A program made the translations under genes and the position numbers. Below are positions 38,752 to 47,925 of a stretch of 64,000 nt of DNA, piece after piece. The notes below the pieces were generated by a model that worked only from the letters and a program-made list of their open reading frames with translations, ran no database searches and was not told the origin of the DNA. Source of the DNA: Ancylobacter novellus DSM 506 (GTDB lineage Bacteria; Pseudomonadota; Alphaproteobacteria; Rhizobiales; Xanthobacteraceae); the NCBI RefSeq assembly GCF_000092925.1, contig NC_014217.1, forward strand, positions 1,922,001 through 1,986,000. Direction: 5' to 3'. Each line of letters begins with the position of its first letter. Position 1 is the first letter of the stretch.

Positions 38752-39648
38752 ATGACCCATACCCCGGACGATCTCGGCGCCGTTCTCTCCCGCATCGCCG
38801 ACGCGCTGGAACGCCTCGCGCCGACGCGTGCCGCCACCGCCGACTTTGACGCCGCCGACGCCTTCGTCTGGCACGCCGAAGACAAGCGGCTTGAGCCGGT
38901 GCCGCGCGTCAACAAGGTGGACATGGAGCTGCTCAAGGGCATCGACCGCACGCGCGACCAACTGATGGACAACACGCTGCGCTTCGCTCGCGGCCTCCCG
39001 GCCAACAACGCCCTGCTGTGGGGCGCGCGCGGCATGGGCAAGAGCTCGCTGGTCAAGGCGTCCCACGCCGCGGTCAACGCCGACATGGGGCGTGAAGGCA
39101 AGCGGCCGATCAAGCTGGTGGAGATCCACCGCGAGGACATCGAGACGCTGCCGGCGCTGATGAGCCTGATGCGGGCGTCGCAGTACCGATTCGTCGTCTT
39201 CTGCGACGACCTCTCCTTCGACGCCGACGACACCTCCTACAAGTCGCTCAAGGCGGTGCTGGAAGGCGGCATCGAGGGGCGGCCGGAGAACGTCATCTTC
39301 TACGCCACCTCCAACCGCCGGCACCTCCTGCCGCGCGACATGATGGAGAACGAGCGCTCGACCGCGATCAATCCCGGCGAGGCGGTGGAGGAGAAGGTCT
39401 CGCTATCGGACCGCTTCGGCCTGTGGCTCGGCTTCCACAAGTGCAGCCAGGACGAATATCTGGCCATGGTGGAAGGCTATGTCGCCCATTTCGGCGTGCC
39501 GGTCGACGCCGAGACGCTGCGCCGCGAGGCGCTGGAATGGTCGACCACGCGCGGCGCGCGCTCGGGCCGCACCGCCTGGCAATATGTGCAGGATGTCGCG
39601 GGGCGGCTGGGCGTTTCGCTCAGCGAGCCGCCTGCCGCCCCGCGCTGA
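38752..39648 (+). CDS. DUF815 family P-loop ATPase
   Basis: An AAA-type ATPase of 298 residues. Walker A is GARGMGKSS (91-99) and Walker B is RFVVFCDDLSF (146-156), followed by a sensor-1-like FYATSNRRHLLPRDMMENE. The N-terminal 60 residues are helical. The family (often called DUF815) is widespread in alphaproteobacteria, with no proven function. The ATG at 38752 has AAGGAG seven bases before it; upstream in-frame starts lack one. It is divergent from yajC. Confidence 0.88.
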   Translation: MTHTPDDLGAVLSRIADALERLAPTRAATADFDAADAFVWHAEDKRLEPVPRVNKVDMELLKGIDRTRDQLMDNTLRFARGLPANNALLWGARGMGKSSLVKASHAAVNADMGREGKRPIKLVEIHREDIETLPALMSLMRASQYRFVVFCDDLSFDADDTSYKSLKAVLEGGIEGRPENVIFYATSNRRHLLPRDMMENERSTAINPGEAVEEKVSLSDRFGLWLGFHKCSQDEYLAMVEGYVAHFGVPVDAETLRREALEWSTTRGARSGRTAWQYVQDVAGRLGVSLSEPPAAPR

Positions 39649-39677
39649 CCGGCGCCAAGGTCCGAACGTCGCGCCGG
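39649..39677. terminator. Weak hairpin between convergent genes
   Basis: CCGGCGC (39649-39655) pairs with GCGCCGG (39671-39677) over a 15-nt loop in the 49 bp between the DUF815 gene and the convergent nlpD-like gene. No U-run is present on either side, so it is only a possible bidirectional stop. Confidence 0.3.
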
Positions 39678-39697
39678 CAATAGTTGCGGCGCGGCGT

Positions 39698-40873
39698 TCA
39701 GAGGCCGGCGAGGTACTGCGACGGGTCGACCGGCTGCGAGCCCTTGCGGATCTCGAAATGCACCTGCGGCGAGGAGACGTTGCCGGTCTGGCCGGCCTTG
39801 GCGATCACCTGGCCGCGCTTGACCGTGTCGCCCTTCTTCACGTCGAGCTCGCTATTGTGGGCGTAGGCCGTGACCCAGCCGTCGGCGTGCTTGACCAGGA
39901 CGAGGTTGCCGTAGCCCTTGAGCTCGCTGCCGGCATAGGCGACGACGCCGTCCTCGGCCGCCTTGACCGAGGTGCCTTCCGGCACCGAGACGTTGATGCC
40001 CTCGTTCTGCTGGCCGCCGGGCTTCGGGCCGTAGCCGGAGATGACGCGCCCGCGCACCGGCCAGCGAAACTGCGGGCCGGCAGCGCTGGTGCGCACCTCG
40101 TCCGGCGTCTCGGAGGGCTTCACCGCGGCGATGGTCTGCGGCTTCTCGGCGGCGGCCTGCGCCACCGGGGCAGGAGCCGCGATCACGGTAGGCGTCGGAG
40201 CCGGCTTGGCGGCGGCAGGCGCCGCGGCGACCACCGCCGGAGCCGGAGCGACGGGCTTGGGCGCGGCCGCGACGACCGGCGCGCCTGGACCCGGAACGGT
40301 CAGCTTCTGGCCGGTGCGCACCTGCGCATTGATGTCGAGGCCGTTGGCGGCGGCGAGCGTGCCGCGTGGCACGCCATAGGTGCGGGCGATGGAGCTCAGC
40401 GTCTCGCCCGGCGCCACGACGTGACCACCGCCGGCGGCGGCGCGCGGCGCAGCGGGAGCGGCGGCCGCGAGCGGCTGCGGCTTCGTGCCGTAGAGCGGCT
40501 GCGTGCCGCCATAGCTCGGCTGGGCCGGAGGTGTATAGGTCGGGGTGGCGCTCGCCAGCTGGCGCGGCGCGCCATAGGGCGACGAGGAAGCAGCCGGCGC
40601 ACCGTAGGGCGAGGGATAAGCGGAGGCGACGCCCTGCCTGGAAGGCGCCCCCATGGGCGACCCACCGAGCGGCGAGCTCTGCACCTGCGCGGTCGGCGCG
40701 GAGGCGACCGAGCCGGTATAGGCCGGAGAGCCCTGCGCCGAGAACGGATTGGTGTTGGGATCGTTGAAGCGGGATGTATCCGAACTACAGGCGGCCGCGC
40801 CGCTCGCGAAGAGGGCAACGATGGAAAGCCGCACCAGTGGGCCAGAACCGGACGCCGACAGAAGATTACGCAT
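39698..40873 (-). CDS. nlpD: NlpD-like lipoprotein with LysM and degenerate LytM (M23) domains
   Basis: A 391-residue envelope protein. The N-terminus (SIVALFASGAAACSS) suggests lipoprotein processing at Cys29. A Pro/Ser/Ala-rich linker follows, then LysM (HVVAPGETLSSIARTYG, 151-194) and a C-terminal M23/LytM domain (268-388). The first two zinc ligands are lost: the H-x-G-x-D region reads NEGIN (290-294). VHFEIR (371-376) keeps the last histidine. Like E. coli NlpD and EnvC it should activate amidases rather than cut peptidoglycan. It ends the surE-pcm run, as nlpD does elsewhere. Confidence 0.88.
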   Translation of the reverse strand: MRNLLSASGSGPLVRLSIVALFASGAAACSSDTSRFNDPNTNPFSAQGSPAYTGSVASAPTAQVQSSPLGGSPMGAPSRQGVASAYPSPYGAPAASSSPYGAPRQLASATPTYTPPAQPSYGGTQPLYGTKPQPLAAAAPAAPRAAAGGGHVVAPGETLSSIARTYGVPRGTLAAANGLDINAQVRTGQKLTVPGPGAPVVAAAPKPVAPAPAVVAAAPAAAKPAPTPTVIAAPAPVAQAAAEKPQTIAAVKPSETPDEVRTSAAGPQFRWPVRGRVISGYGPKPGGQQNEGINVSVPEGTSVKAAEDGVVAYAGSELKGYGNLVLVKHADGWVTAYAHNSELDVKKGDTVKRGQVIAKAGQTGNVSSPQVHFEIRKGSQPVDPSQYLAGL

Positions 40874-40981
40874 CGCACCACACCCGAACGCTAGACTCGT
40901 CCAGATTAATGCCCCGTACAGGTAAACATCGACTTAAGTCATCTGCATCACGTCAGGAAAAATGGCGGATTCACGGCACCT

Positions 40982-41632
40982 TCACAGCACCGAGGCCACG
41001 CCGGGCCGCATCGGCACGAAGCGCACCAGCCCCAGCTCGCGTTTCTCGAGCCCTTCCTCGCCTTTCCGGTAGCGCGTCAGCGTCTGCGTCGCCTCCGCCG
41101 GCCCGACCGGCGCGACGAGGATGCCGCCGGGCTTGAGCTGCTCGAACAACACCTCCGGCACCTCGCTGACCGCGGCGTTGAGCACGATGCGGTCGAAGGG
41201 CGCGCGGGCGGGATAGCCGAGCATGCCGTCGGCGATGAACACCTCGACATTGTCGAGGCCGAGCTCCTTGAGCCGCCCCGCCGCCAGCTCCGCCAGCGTG
41301 CGGAAGCGCTCGACGCTCACCACCTGGCCGGCGATATGGCCGAGTATGGCGGCGTGGTAGCCGCTGCCGGTGCCGACTTCCAGCACGGTGTGCGAAGGCT
41401 TGAGCTCCAGCGCGTCGGTCATCATCGCGACGACCGCCGGCTGGCTGATGGTCTGGCCGCAGTCGATCGGCAGCGCCTGGTCGGTCCAGGCGATGTCGCG
41501 GAAGCCCGGCTCGACGAAGATGTCCCGCGGCACCTGCTCGAAGGCGCGCAGCACCATCGTGTCGCGTATGCCGCGCTTGCGCAGCGCCAGCAGCAGCTCG
41601 GCGCGCTCCAGCGCCCCATCCCTCTCGGTCAC
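40982..41632 (-). CDS. pcm: Protein-L-isoaspartate O-methyltransferase
   Basis: Repairs isoaspartyl residues in aged proteins using SAM. It has 216 residues with PIDCGQTISQPAVVAMMTDA, LEVGTGSGYHAAILGHIAG (motif I) and FDRIVLNAAVSEVPEVLFEQ. The start is taken as GTG at 41632, because GGGAGG lies five bases upstream. The predicted transcription start also falls downstream of the alternative ATG at 41647. It lies between surE and the nlpD-like gene, a conserved stress/envelope cluster. Confidence 0.93.
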   Translation of the reverse strand: MTERDGALERAELLLALRKRGIRDTMVLRAFEQVPRDIFVEPGFRDIAWTDQALPIDCGQTISQPAVVAMMTDALELKPSHTVLEVGTGSGYHAAILGHIAGQVVSVERFRTLAELAAGRLKELGLDNVEVFIADGMLGYPARAPFDRIVLNAAVSEVPEVLFEQLKPGGILVAPVGPAEATQTLTRYRKGEEGLEKRELGLVRFVPMRPGVASVL

Positions 41633-41648
41633 GGTGGCCTCCCTCATC

Positions 41649-41678
41649 CTATCGGAACACCGGACGGGGAGTTGTCAA
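41649..41678 (-). promoter_or_regulatory. Candidate promoter for pcm
   Basis: A perfect -35 TTGACA (41673-41678), an 18-bp spacer and a -10 CGATAG (41649-41654) on the minus strand, overlapping the gap after surE. Predicted transcription starts near 41642, which would place an ATG at 41647 outside the message and support the GTG start. Confidence 0.45.
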
Positions 41679-41689
41679 CGGCCAAAGGA

Positions 41690-42454
41690 TCAACGGCGGA
41701 AAACTTGCGCCAGCTTGGTCATCATCGGCTCGTCTGTCATGTCGAGCCGCAGCGGCGTCACCGAGATGCAGCCCTGGTCGAGCGCGTGCAAGTCCGAGCC
41801 GTTCACGGTCTCGAAGATGCGCTTCTCGAAGGCGATCCAGTAATAGGGGTTGCCGCGCCCGTCGGCGCGCTGGTCGATGCGCAGCAGGTCCTGGTTGCGC
41901 CGTCCCTGCGCGGTCACTGCGATGCCCGACACCTCTTCCGGCGGACGGTTGGGGAAGTTGACGTTGACCAGTATGCCGTCGGGAATCCCCTCCTCCAGCA
42001 GCGTGCGGATGACCTTCGGCCCCCAATGCTCGGCGGCGTCATAGGGCGGCGCCTGCTTCGTCTCGAAGCCATAGGCCTGCGACAGCGCGATGGAGGGGAT
42101 GCCGAGCACAGTGCCTTCCATGGCGCCGGCGACGGTGCCGGAATAGCCGACATCCTCGGCGACGTTCTGCCCGCGATTGACGCCGGAGAGCACGAGGTCG
42201 GGCTTGCCGTCCTTGAGGATGTGGCGCACCGCCATGATCACGCAGTCGGTCGGCGTGCCCTTCACCGCGAAGCGCCGCTCCTCAACCTGCCTGAGCCGCA
42301 GCGGATCGGAGAGCGAGAGCGAATGCGACACGCCGGACTGGTCGAATTCCGGTGCCACCACCCAGACGTCGTCTGACAGCGCCCGCGCGATGCGCGCGCA
42401 GGCATCGAGACCGGGAGCGTGGATGCCATCGTCATTGGTGACCAATATGCGCAT
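41690..42454 (-). CDS. surE: 5'/3'-nucleotidase SurE
   Basis: A metal-dependent nucleoside monophosphatase, 254 residues. [20 protein letters not shown] contains the catalytic NDD, then [50 protein letters not shown] and GTVAGAMEG. The ATG at 42454 has GAGGGGCG upstream; a start four codons earlier is less likely. surE-pcm-nlpD is a conserved arrangement. Confidence 0.95.
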   Translation of the reverse strand: MRILVTNDDGIHAPGLDACARIARALSDDVWVVAPEFDQSGVSHSLSLSDPLRLRQVEERRFAVKGTPTDCVIMAVRHILKDGKPDLVLSGVNRGQNVAEDVGYSGTVAGAMEGTVLGIPSIALSQAYGFETKQAPPYDAAEHWGPKVIRTLLEEGIPDGILVNVNFPNRPPEEVSGIAVTAQGRRNQDLLRIDQRADGRGNPYYWIAFEKRIFETVNGSDLHALDQGCISVTPLRLDMTDEPMMTKLAQVFRR

Positions 42455-42479
42455 CTCGCCCCTCACATTTCTTTCCAGT

Positions 42480-42569
42480 CGTCATCCCGGCCGAAGCGCA
42501 GCGGAGAGCCGGGATCGCTCTCCGATGTTTGCGCAATCCCGGATCGGCCTGCGGCCGTCCGGGATGACG
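42480..42569. repeat. 90-bp intergenic palindromic repeat
   Basis: CGTCATCCCGG at 42480-42490 is matched perfectly by its reverse complement at 42559-42569. The interior also carries paired GAGAGC/GCTCTC (42504-42509 and 42516-42521) and CGGCC/GGCCG units, so the whole element folds into a branched hairpin. Such CGTCATCCCGG-bounded elements are repeated in many alphaproteobacterial genomes. It fills nearly all of the surE-serS gap and ends 6 bp from the serS stop, so it may protect or terminate that message. Confidence 0.75.
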
Positions 42570-42575
42570 TGTCGA

Positions 42576-44060
42576 TCAGGCGCGCTCGATCCGCCGCACC
42601 TCGCCCATATAGGGCACCAGCACGTCCGGCACCGTCACCGAGCCGTCCTCGTTCTGGTAGTTCTCGAGGATCGCCACCATGGCGCGGCCGACCGCGACGC
42701 CCGAGCCGTTGAGCGTGTGGACGAAACGCGGCTGCTTAGCGCCGGCCGGCCGGTAGCGGGCGTTCATCCGCCGCGCCTGGAAATCGGTGCAGGTCGAGAC
42801 CGAGGAGATCTCGCGATAGGCGTTCTGGCCCGGCAGCCACACCTCGATGTCGAAGGTGCGCGCGGAGGCGAAACCCATGTCACCCGTGCACAGCGTCACC
42901 ACCCGGTGGTGCAGGTCGAGCTTCTTCAGCACCGCCTGCGCGCAGGCGAGCATGCGCTCCTGCTCGTCGAGCGAGGCCTCCGGCGTGGTGATGGAGACCA
43001 TCTCCACCTTGTTGAACTGGTGCTGGCGGATCATGCCGCGCGTGTCGCGCCCCGCCGATCCCGCTTCCGCGCGGAAGCAGGGGGTGAGAGCGGTGAAGCG
43101 CAGCGGGAGTTCCTCCTCGGAGAGGATGCTCTCGCGCACGAGATTGGTCAGCGGCACCTCGGCGGTGGGGATGAGCCAAAGGTTGCGCCCACTCATGGCG
43201 TCGTGCAGCGCCGCCCAGTCCTCAGTCGAGAGGCGCCCGGAGAGTTCGTGCACGAGGCCATCGACCTTGTCCTGCTCGGCGCCGAGCCGAGCATTCAGTA
43301 TGTCGCGCCAGGTCGCGCGCAGTTCGGGATATTTCTCGCGGAAATAGTCCCAGTCATGGGTCGCCTCGACGATCGCGTCGGCGCGGAACTGGTCGTTGCG
43401 GAACTTCGGCAGTTGCGCCGTGCCGAACATGGCTTCGTCATTGACGAGGATCGGCGGGGCGACCTCGGTGTAGCCGTGCTCTTCCGTATGGGTGTCGATG
43501 AAGAACTGGCCGATGGCCCGCTCCAGCCGCGCCAGCCTGTTCTTCAGGACGACGAAACGGGCGCCCGAGAGCTTGGCGGCCAGCTCGAAGTCCATCTGGC
43601 CGAGGGCTTCGCCGAGCTCGAAATGCTGCTTCGGGGCGAACGCCAAGCTGCGCTTCTCGCCGACCTTGGCGATCTCGACATTGTCGTGCTCGTCAGTGCC
43701 GTCCGGCACGATGGCGAGCGGCGCGTTCGGGATAGCGGCGAGCTTCCCGTTCAGTTCGGCCTCGGCCGCCTTCACGTCCCCTTCCAGCGCCGGAATGTCA
43801 GTCTTCAGCGCCGCGACCTCAGCCATCAGCAATTCCGCGCGGGAATTGTCGCCGGCCTTCTTGGCGGCGCCGATCTCCTTGGAGGCAGCGTTGCGGCGGG
43901 CCTGCAGCTCTTCCAGCTTCACGATGCCGGAGCGGCGCCGCTCGTCGAGCGCCAGCAGGCCGTCGACCAACGTCTTCGCCTCGGCCGCAACGGTGCCGCG
44001 CCGCACCAGCGCCTCGACGAGGCCCTGCGGCTCCTCGCGGATCCATTTGATGTCGTGCAT
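42576..44060 (-). CDS. serS: Seryl-tRNA synthetase with an internal insertion
   Basis: Class II synthetase that charges tRNA-Ser, 494 residues. The N-terminal antiparallel coiled coil (about 30-105) is intact. Motif 2 is [20 protein letters not shown], and motif 3 is [20 protein letters not shown]. Between [10 protein letters not shown] (217-226) and [13 protein letters not shown] (294-306) is an extra segment of about 60 residues, charged and mostly helical ([19 protein letters not shown]). It is absent from short bacterial SerS proteins such as that of E. coli. The reading frame is continuous through it. Confidence 0.93.
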   Translation of the reverse strand: MHDIKWIREEPQGLVEALVRRGTVAAEAKTLVDGLLALDERRRSGIVKLEELQARRNAASKEIGAAKKAGDNSRAELLMAEVAALKTDIPALEGDVKAAEAELNGKLAAIPNAPLAIVPDGTDEHDNVEIAKVGEKRSLAFAPKQHFELGEALGQMDFELAAKLSGARFVVLKNRLARLERAIGQFFIDTHTEEHGYTEVAPPILVNDEAMFGTAQLPKFRNDQFRADAIVEATHDWDYFREKYPELRATWRDILNARLGAEQDKVDGLVHELSGRLSTEDWAALHDAMSGRNLWLIPTAEVPLTNLVRESILSEEELPLRFTALTPCFRAEAGSAGRDTRGMIRQHQFNKVEMVSITTPEASLDEQERMLACAQAVLKKLDLHHRVVTLCTGDMGFASARTFDIEVWLPGQNAYREISSVSTCTDFQARRMNARYRPAGAKQPRFVHTLNGSGVAVGRAMVAILENYQNEDGSVTVPDVLVPYMGEVRRIERA

Positions 44061-44129
44061 GGAAGTCTCGCTTTCGCGTCTGCGTTCTGCGCAGGGGACT
44101 ACCGAATGACGGCGTCGGCGACAAGAGCG

Positions 44130-44921
44130 TCAGGCCGTCGAGCTCTCCGCGCTCTCGGCCGCGGCGCGCCGCTTCTCGATCATCTTCACCAGATAGACCG
44201 AGACCTCGTAGAGCAGCAGGGTCGGGATGGCGAGGCCGAGCTGGCTGACCACGTCCGGCGGCGTCAGCACCGCCGCCACCACGAAGACGCCAACGATGGC
44301 GTAGCGGCGGAAGCGCTTGAGCTGGTCGGAGGTGACGACGCCGATCTGCGCCAGAAGCGTCAGGACCACCGGAAGCTGGAAGCATATGCCGAAGGCGAAG
44401 ATCAGCGTCATGATCAGCGACAGATACTCGCTGACCTGCGGCAGCATGGAGATTTCCGGCGAATCCGGCCCGGCCATCTGCTGCATGGAGAGGAAGTAGG
44501 TCATCGCCAGCGGCATGGCGACGAAATAGACGAAGGCCGCCCCGATCAGGAAGCAGACCGGCGTCGCGACGAGATAGGGGCGGAAGGCGTTCTTCTCGTG
44601 GCTGTAGAGCCCCGGCGCGACGAACATGTAGATCTGCGTCGCCACCACCGGGAAGGAGATGAACGCCGCGCCGAACATGCCGAGCTTGATCTGGGTGAAC
44701 AGGAACTCCTGCGGCGCCGTGTAGATGAGCTTGACGTGCTCCGTGCCGCCGGCCGCGAACTCATAGGGCCAGAGCAGCAGGTTGTAGATGAACTTGCCCA
44801 GCATGAAGCAGGCGAAGAAGGCGATGAAGAAGGCGATGAGCGACTTGATCAGCCGCGCGCGCAGCTCGATCAGGTGCTCGATCAGCGGCGCCTTGGTCGC
44901 GTCGATGTCTTCCTGGCTCAT
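44130..44921 (-). CDS. tatC: Sec-independent translocase TatC
   Basis: Core receptor of the twin-arginine export system, 263 residues with six helices. MSQEDIDATKAPLIEHLIEL, RARLIKSLIAFF at the N-terminus and AAFISFPVVATQIYMFVAPG, LYSHEKNAF are the signal-binding regions. FGICFQLPVVLTLLAQIG and TPPDVVSQLGLAIPTLLLYE follow. The start overlaps the tatB stop by 4 bp (ATGA). Confidence 0.96.
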   Translation of the reverse strand: MSQEDIDATKAPLIEHLIELRARLIKSLIAFFIAFFACFMLGKFIYNLLLWPYEFAAGGTEHVKLIYTAPQEFLFTQIKLGMFGAAFISFPVVATQIYMFVAPGLYSHEKNAFRPYLVATPVCFLIGAAFVYFVAMPLAMTYFLSMQQMAGPDSPEISMLPQVSEYLSLIMTLIFAFGICFQLPVVLTLLAQIGVVTSDQLKRFRRYAIVGVFVVAAVLTPPDVVSQLGLAIPTLLLYEVSVYLVKMIEKRRAAAESAESSTA

Positions 44922-45733
44922 GCCGCAGGTCCTTCGCCGCCCGGCGCCTTCGCCCTGACGCGCGGCTTGGCCGCCGATTTGGCTGCCGACTTGGCGACGG
45001 TCTTCACAGGCTTGGTGGCAGCCGGCGCCGGCGCATCGAGAGCGGCCACCGCCTCGGCGATCTCGGGCTCCACCCTGGAGGCCGCAGGCTTGCGCGCGAC
45101 GCGCTTGGGAGCGGCTTCAGGCGGGACCGCCGCTGGCTTGGCGGCGATGCGGGTGCGCTTCGGCTTGGCCTCGACCTTCGCTTCCGGCGCGGCCGGCGGC
45201 GCGTTGGTCGGCGGGGCCGCGGCGGCGACGGGCTTCACTTCGGCTTTCGCCGGCTCGGCCTTGGCCGGCTCGGATTTGCCCGGCTCCGCAGGCACTTGCG
45301 CGGCGGCGCTGCGCACCTCTTCTTCGATGGTCTCGAAAGGATAGGGTTCGAGGTCGCCCGGCGGCGGCAGCTGCGCCTCCACCGCCTCGGCCGACGGCAG
45401 ATCGCCGCGCTCGACCGAACCGGTCGGCGCCTTCAGATCGGTCTCGATGTCCTGCAACGGATTGGTCGGCATCGCCTCGGACAGCGAGTTGCGCGCATCC
45501 GTCGCCAGCCCGGCGAGATCGTTCTTCAGCGAGGCGACGTTGTCCTTGAGGTCGGACAGCTCCGCCTCGCGCAGCGCCTCGTTGAACTGGCCCTGGAACT
45601 CGCCGGCCATGCGCCGCAGCTTGCCGATGCCCTGCCCCACGGTACGCAGGACGCGCGGCAATTCCTTCGGCCCGATCACCACAAGGGCGACGATGCCGAT
45701 CACCAGCAGCTCGGACCAGCCGATATCAAACAT
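44918..45733 (-). CDS. tatB: Sec-independent translocase TatB with long low-complexity tail
   Basis: Tat component of 271 residues. MFDIGWSELLVIGIVALVVI with the following GPKELPRVLRTVGQGIGKLR is the membrane helix and amphipathic hinge. From about residue 140 the chain is rich in Ala, Pro, Glu and Lys (EPAKAEPAKAEVKPVAAAAP), ending RVRAKAPGGEGPAA. Long tails are common in alphaproteobacterial TatB. It lies 57 bp after tatA and overlaps tatC. Confidence 0.93.
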   Translation of the reverse strand: MFDIGWSELLVIGIVALVVIGPKELPRVLRTVGQGIGKLRRMAGEFQGQFNEALREAELSDLKDNVASLKNDLAGLATDARNSLSEAMPTNPLQDIETDLKAPTGSVERGDLPSAEAVEAQLPPPGDLEPYPFETIEEEVRSAAAQVPAEPGKSEPAKAEPAKAEVKPVAAAAPPTNAPPAAPEAKVEAKPKRTRIAAKPAAVPPEAAPKRVARKPAASRVEPEIAEAVAALDAPAPAATKPVKTVAKSAAKSAAKPRVRAKAPGGEGPAA

Positions 45734-45790
45734 GCATCAAGACGGGGCCGCGCTCCGCGGCCCTCCCCGGTCAGAGGCCGACGGGCGGGA

Positions 45791-46009
45791 TCAGCTGACC
45801 TTGGTCTGCTCGGCTTCCACCTTGGGCTGGCGGTCGATCGAGCGCACCGGCTCGGCCGGCTTGGTGTCCTCGTCGTCGGCCATGCCCTTCTTGAACGCCT
45901 TGATGCCCTTGGCGGCATCACCCATCAGCTCCGACAGCTTGCCGCGACCGAAAAGGAGCAGCACGACCACCAGAACGATGATCCAATGCCAGATGCTCAG
46001 CGAACCCAT
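45791..46009 (-). CDS. tatA: Sec-independent translocase TatA
   Basis: Pore-forming Tat subunit, 72 residues. [23 protein letters not shown] is followed by [20 protein letters not shown], the family signature. The ATG at 46009 is chosen; the open frame extends 18 codons upstream, but those residues are not TatA-like. tatA-tatB-tatC form one operon. Confidence 0.95.
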   Translation of the reverse strand: MGSLSIWHWIIVLVVVLLLFGRGKLSELMGDAAKGIKAFKKGMADDEDTKPAEPVRSIDRQPKVEAEQTKVS

Positions 46010-46076
46010 AACCAGAACTCCTTGTCCGAAACGCCGCCGGCCCCTCGCGGCCGCGCATCGCAATTAAAGCCGGACA

Positions 46077-47156
46077 CTAGGGCCGGCCCGTGGCGAACAC
46101 AAGAACCTCTCCCAGCTCGACGTTCACGCCGACGTCATGCCCGCGCAACAATCCTGCCTTGCTGCGGCGTCTGGCTACCAGCGGGTGGTCGAGGCCGGCC
46201 ACCGCCACCTCGTAGAGGTCGAGTTCGCCGAGGAATCGGTGCGCTACTACCCGCCCCGGCGCGCCCGAGCCCGGCGCCATGAGGTCGATTCCCTGCGGCC
46301 GGATGGCGGCCACCGCCCGCGTGCCCTCGGCAAGGCCGGGAGCCGGGAAACGGCCGAGCGGGGTGTCAATGCGGCCACCGCGCACGATCCCTTCCACCTC
46401 GTTGATCTCGCAGAAGAAACGCGCCACTTCGAGGTCGGCGGGACGGCGGTAGAGCTCCTCTGGAGTCCCGACCTGCACCAGCTCGCCCTTGCGCATCAGG
46501 GCGATGCGGTCGCCGAGCCGCATAGCCTCTTCCGGGTCGTGGGTGACGATGATCGAAGTGGCGCGCGCATCGCGCAGCACCTGCAGCGTTTCGGCGCGCA
46601 CACTGCCGCGCAGGCGACTGTCGAGCCCGGAGAAGGGTTCGTCCATAAGGAGAATGCCGGGGCGCGGCACGAGCGCGCGGGCGAGCGCCACGCGCTGCTG
46701 CTCGCCGCCCGACAGGGCGTGCGGATAGTCTTCCGCGTGCTCCTCCAACCTCACCCGCGCCAGCGCCCGCATGGCCTCGTCGTGCGCCTCGGCCGGCTGC
46801 AGCGCCCGCAGGCCGAAGGCGACGTTCTGGACGTTGGTGAGGTGCGGGAACAGCGCATAGTCCTGGAAGACCAGCCCGATATTGCGCTTCTCCGGCGGCA
46901 CATAGGCACCGGGCCCGGCCACCACCTGCCGGTCGAGCAGGATTCGCCCGCCGGTCGGGCGCTCGATGCCGGCGATGAGGCGCAGCAGGGTGGTCTTGCC
47001 GCAGCCGGACTGGCCGAGCAGGCAGACGATCTCGCCCGGCTCGACGGTGAGCGAGAGGCCGCGCACGGCTTCCACCTCGTCATAGCCGTGGCGCACGTCC
47101 TCCAGCATCAGGCGGCTCGCCAGCGAGACGGGGGTGCGGGCCGGCGCCTGGTACAT
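46077..47156 (-). CDS. Orphan ABC transporter ATP-binding protein (FbpC/PotA-like)
   Basis: An importer-type ABC ATPase of 359 residues: Walker A GQSGCGKTT (48-56), Q-loop FQDYALFPHLTNVQNVAFGL, signature LSGGEQQR (148-155), Walker B ILLMDEP (168-174). A C-terminal TOBE-like regulatory domain follows (about 285-355). It most resembles iron- or polyamine-uptake ATPases. No permease or binding protein is nearby, and it is inserted between scpB and tatA, which are core genes. The start MYQAP at 47156 is supported by AGGAG upstream. Confidence 0.82.
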   Translation of the reverse strand: MYQAPARTPVSLASRLMLEDVRHGYDEVEAVRGLSLTVEPGEIVCLLGQSGCGKTTLLRLIAGIERPTGGRILLDRQVVAGPGAYVPPEKRNIGLVFQDYALFPHLTNVQNVAFGLRALQPAEAHDEAMRALARVRLEEHAEDYPHALSGGEQQRVALARALVPRPGILLMDEPFSGLDSRLRGSVRAETLQVLRDARATSIIVTHDPEEAMRLGDRIALMRKGELVQVGTPEELYRRPADLEVARFFCEINEVEGIVRGGRIDTPLGRFPAPGLAEGTRAVAAIRPQGIDLMAPGSGAPGRVVAHRFLGELDLYEVAVAGLDHPLVARRRSKAGLLRGHDVGVNVELGEVLVFATGRP

Positions 47157-47193
47157 GCGGGAGGTCTCCTGTCGCGGAAGCGGGAGGACGCGC

Positions 47194-47925
47194 TCAGCGC
47201 TCGTCGTCATCGCCTTGGTCCGGCTCAGGCGAGAAGGAGAGGTCGAATTCCGGCTCCAGCGGATCCTCGTCATCCTTCAGCGCCGGGTCGTCGCTCGGCA
47301 GCGGCACGGTTATGCCGGCCGAGACCCGGGCGTCAATCAGCCCGGTGCCGCGCAATTCGTCGAGGCCCGGCAGGTCGCCGATGGCGTCGAGGCCGAAATG
47401 CACCAGGAAGGTCTCGCTGGTGCCGTAGGTCACCGGCCGGCCGGGGCTGCGCCGGCGCCCGCGCATGCGCACCCACCCGGCGGCCAGCAGCACGTCGAGC
47501 GTACCCTTGTTGGTGGAAACGCCGCGTATCTCCTCGATCTCGGCGCGGGTGACCGGCTGGTGGTAGGCGATGATGGCGAGCGTCTCCAGCGCCGCGCGCG
47601 ACAGGCGCCGCGGCTCGGGCTTGTCGCGGGCGAGCAGGAAGCCGAGGTCGGGCGCGGTGCGCAACATCCACTTGCCGGCGACACGCACGAGGTTGACCCC
47701 GCGCGGCGCGTAGTCGGCGGAAAGCTCGGCCAGCAGCGCCCGCACGTCCGAGCCTTCCGGCAGTCTCGCGGCGATGGTCGCCTCGTCCAGCGGCTCGCCG
47801 GCGGCGAACAGCATCGCCTCAAGCAGCCGCAGCGCCGGCTCGCGCGCGCTACGCGAGGCGGCATGCGTCTCCGGTTCGAGGTCCTCGGGAACAGTCCCGG
47901 CGCTGCGGGCGGCTTCCGCGTTCAT
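47194..47925 (-). CDS. scpB: Segregation and condensation protein B
   Basis: SMC-complex subunit with two winged-helix domains, 243 residues. LLEAMLFAAGEPLDEATIAA opens the first domain, and LETLAIIAYHQPVTRAEIEE with IRGVSTNKGTLDVLLAAGWV is the second. An acidic tail (PSDDPALKDDEDPLEPEFDL then SFSPEPDQGDDDER) follows. It overlaps the scpA stop by 4 bp (ATGA). Confidence 0.94.
   Translation of the reverse strand: MNAEAARSAGTVPEDLEPETHAASRSAREPALRLLEAMLFAAGEPLDEATIAARLPEGSDVRALLAELSADYAPRGVNLVRVAGKWMLRTAPDLGFLLARDKPEPRRLSRAALETLAIIAYHQPVTRAEIEEIRGVSTNKGTLDVLLAAGWVRMRGRRRSPGRPVTYGTSETFLVHFGLDAIGDLPGLDELRGTGLIDARVSAGITVPLPSDDPALKDDEDPLEPEFDLSFSPEPDQGDDDER

Noticed and set aside
42177..45344. 1055-codon plus-strand open frame opposite surE, serS, tatC and tatB
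   Set aside because: It is low-complexity shadow sequence that also crosses the palindromic repeat.
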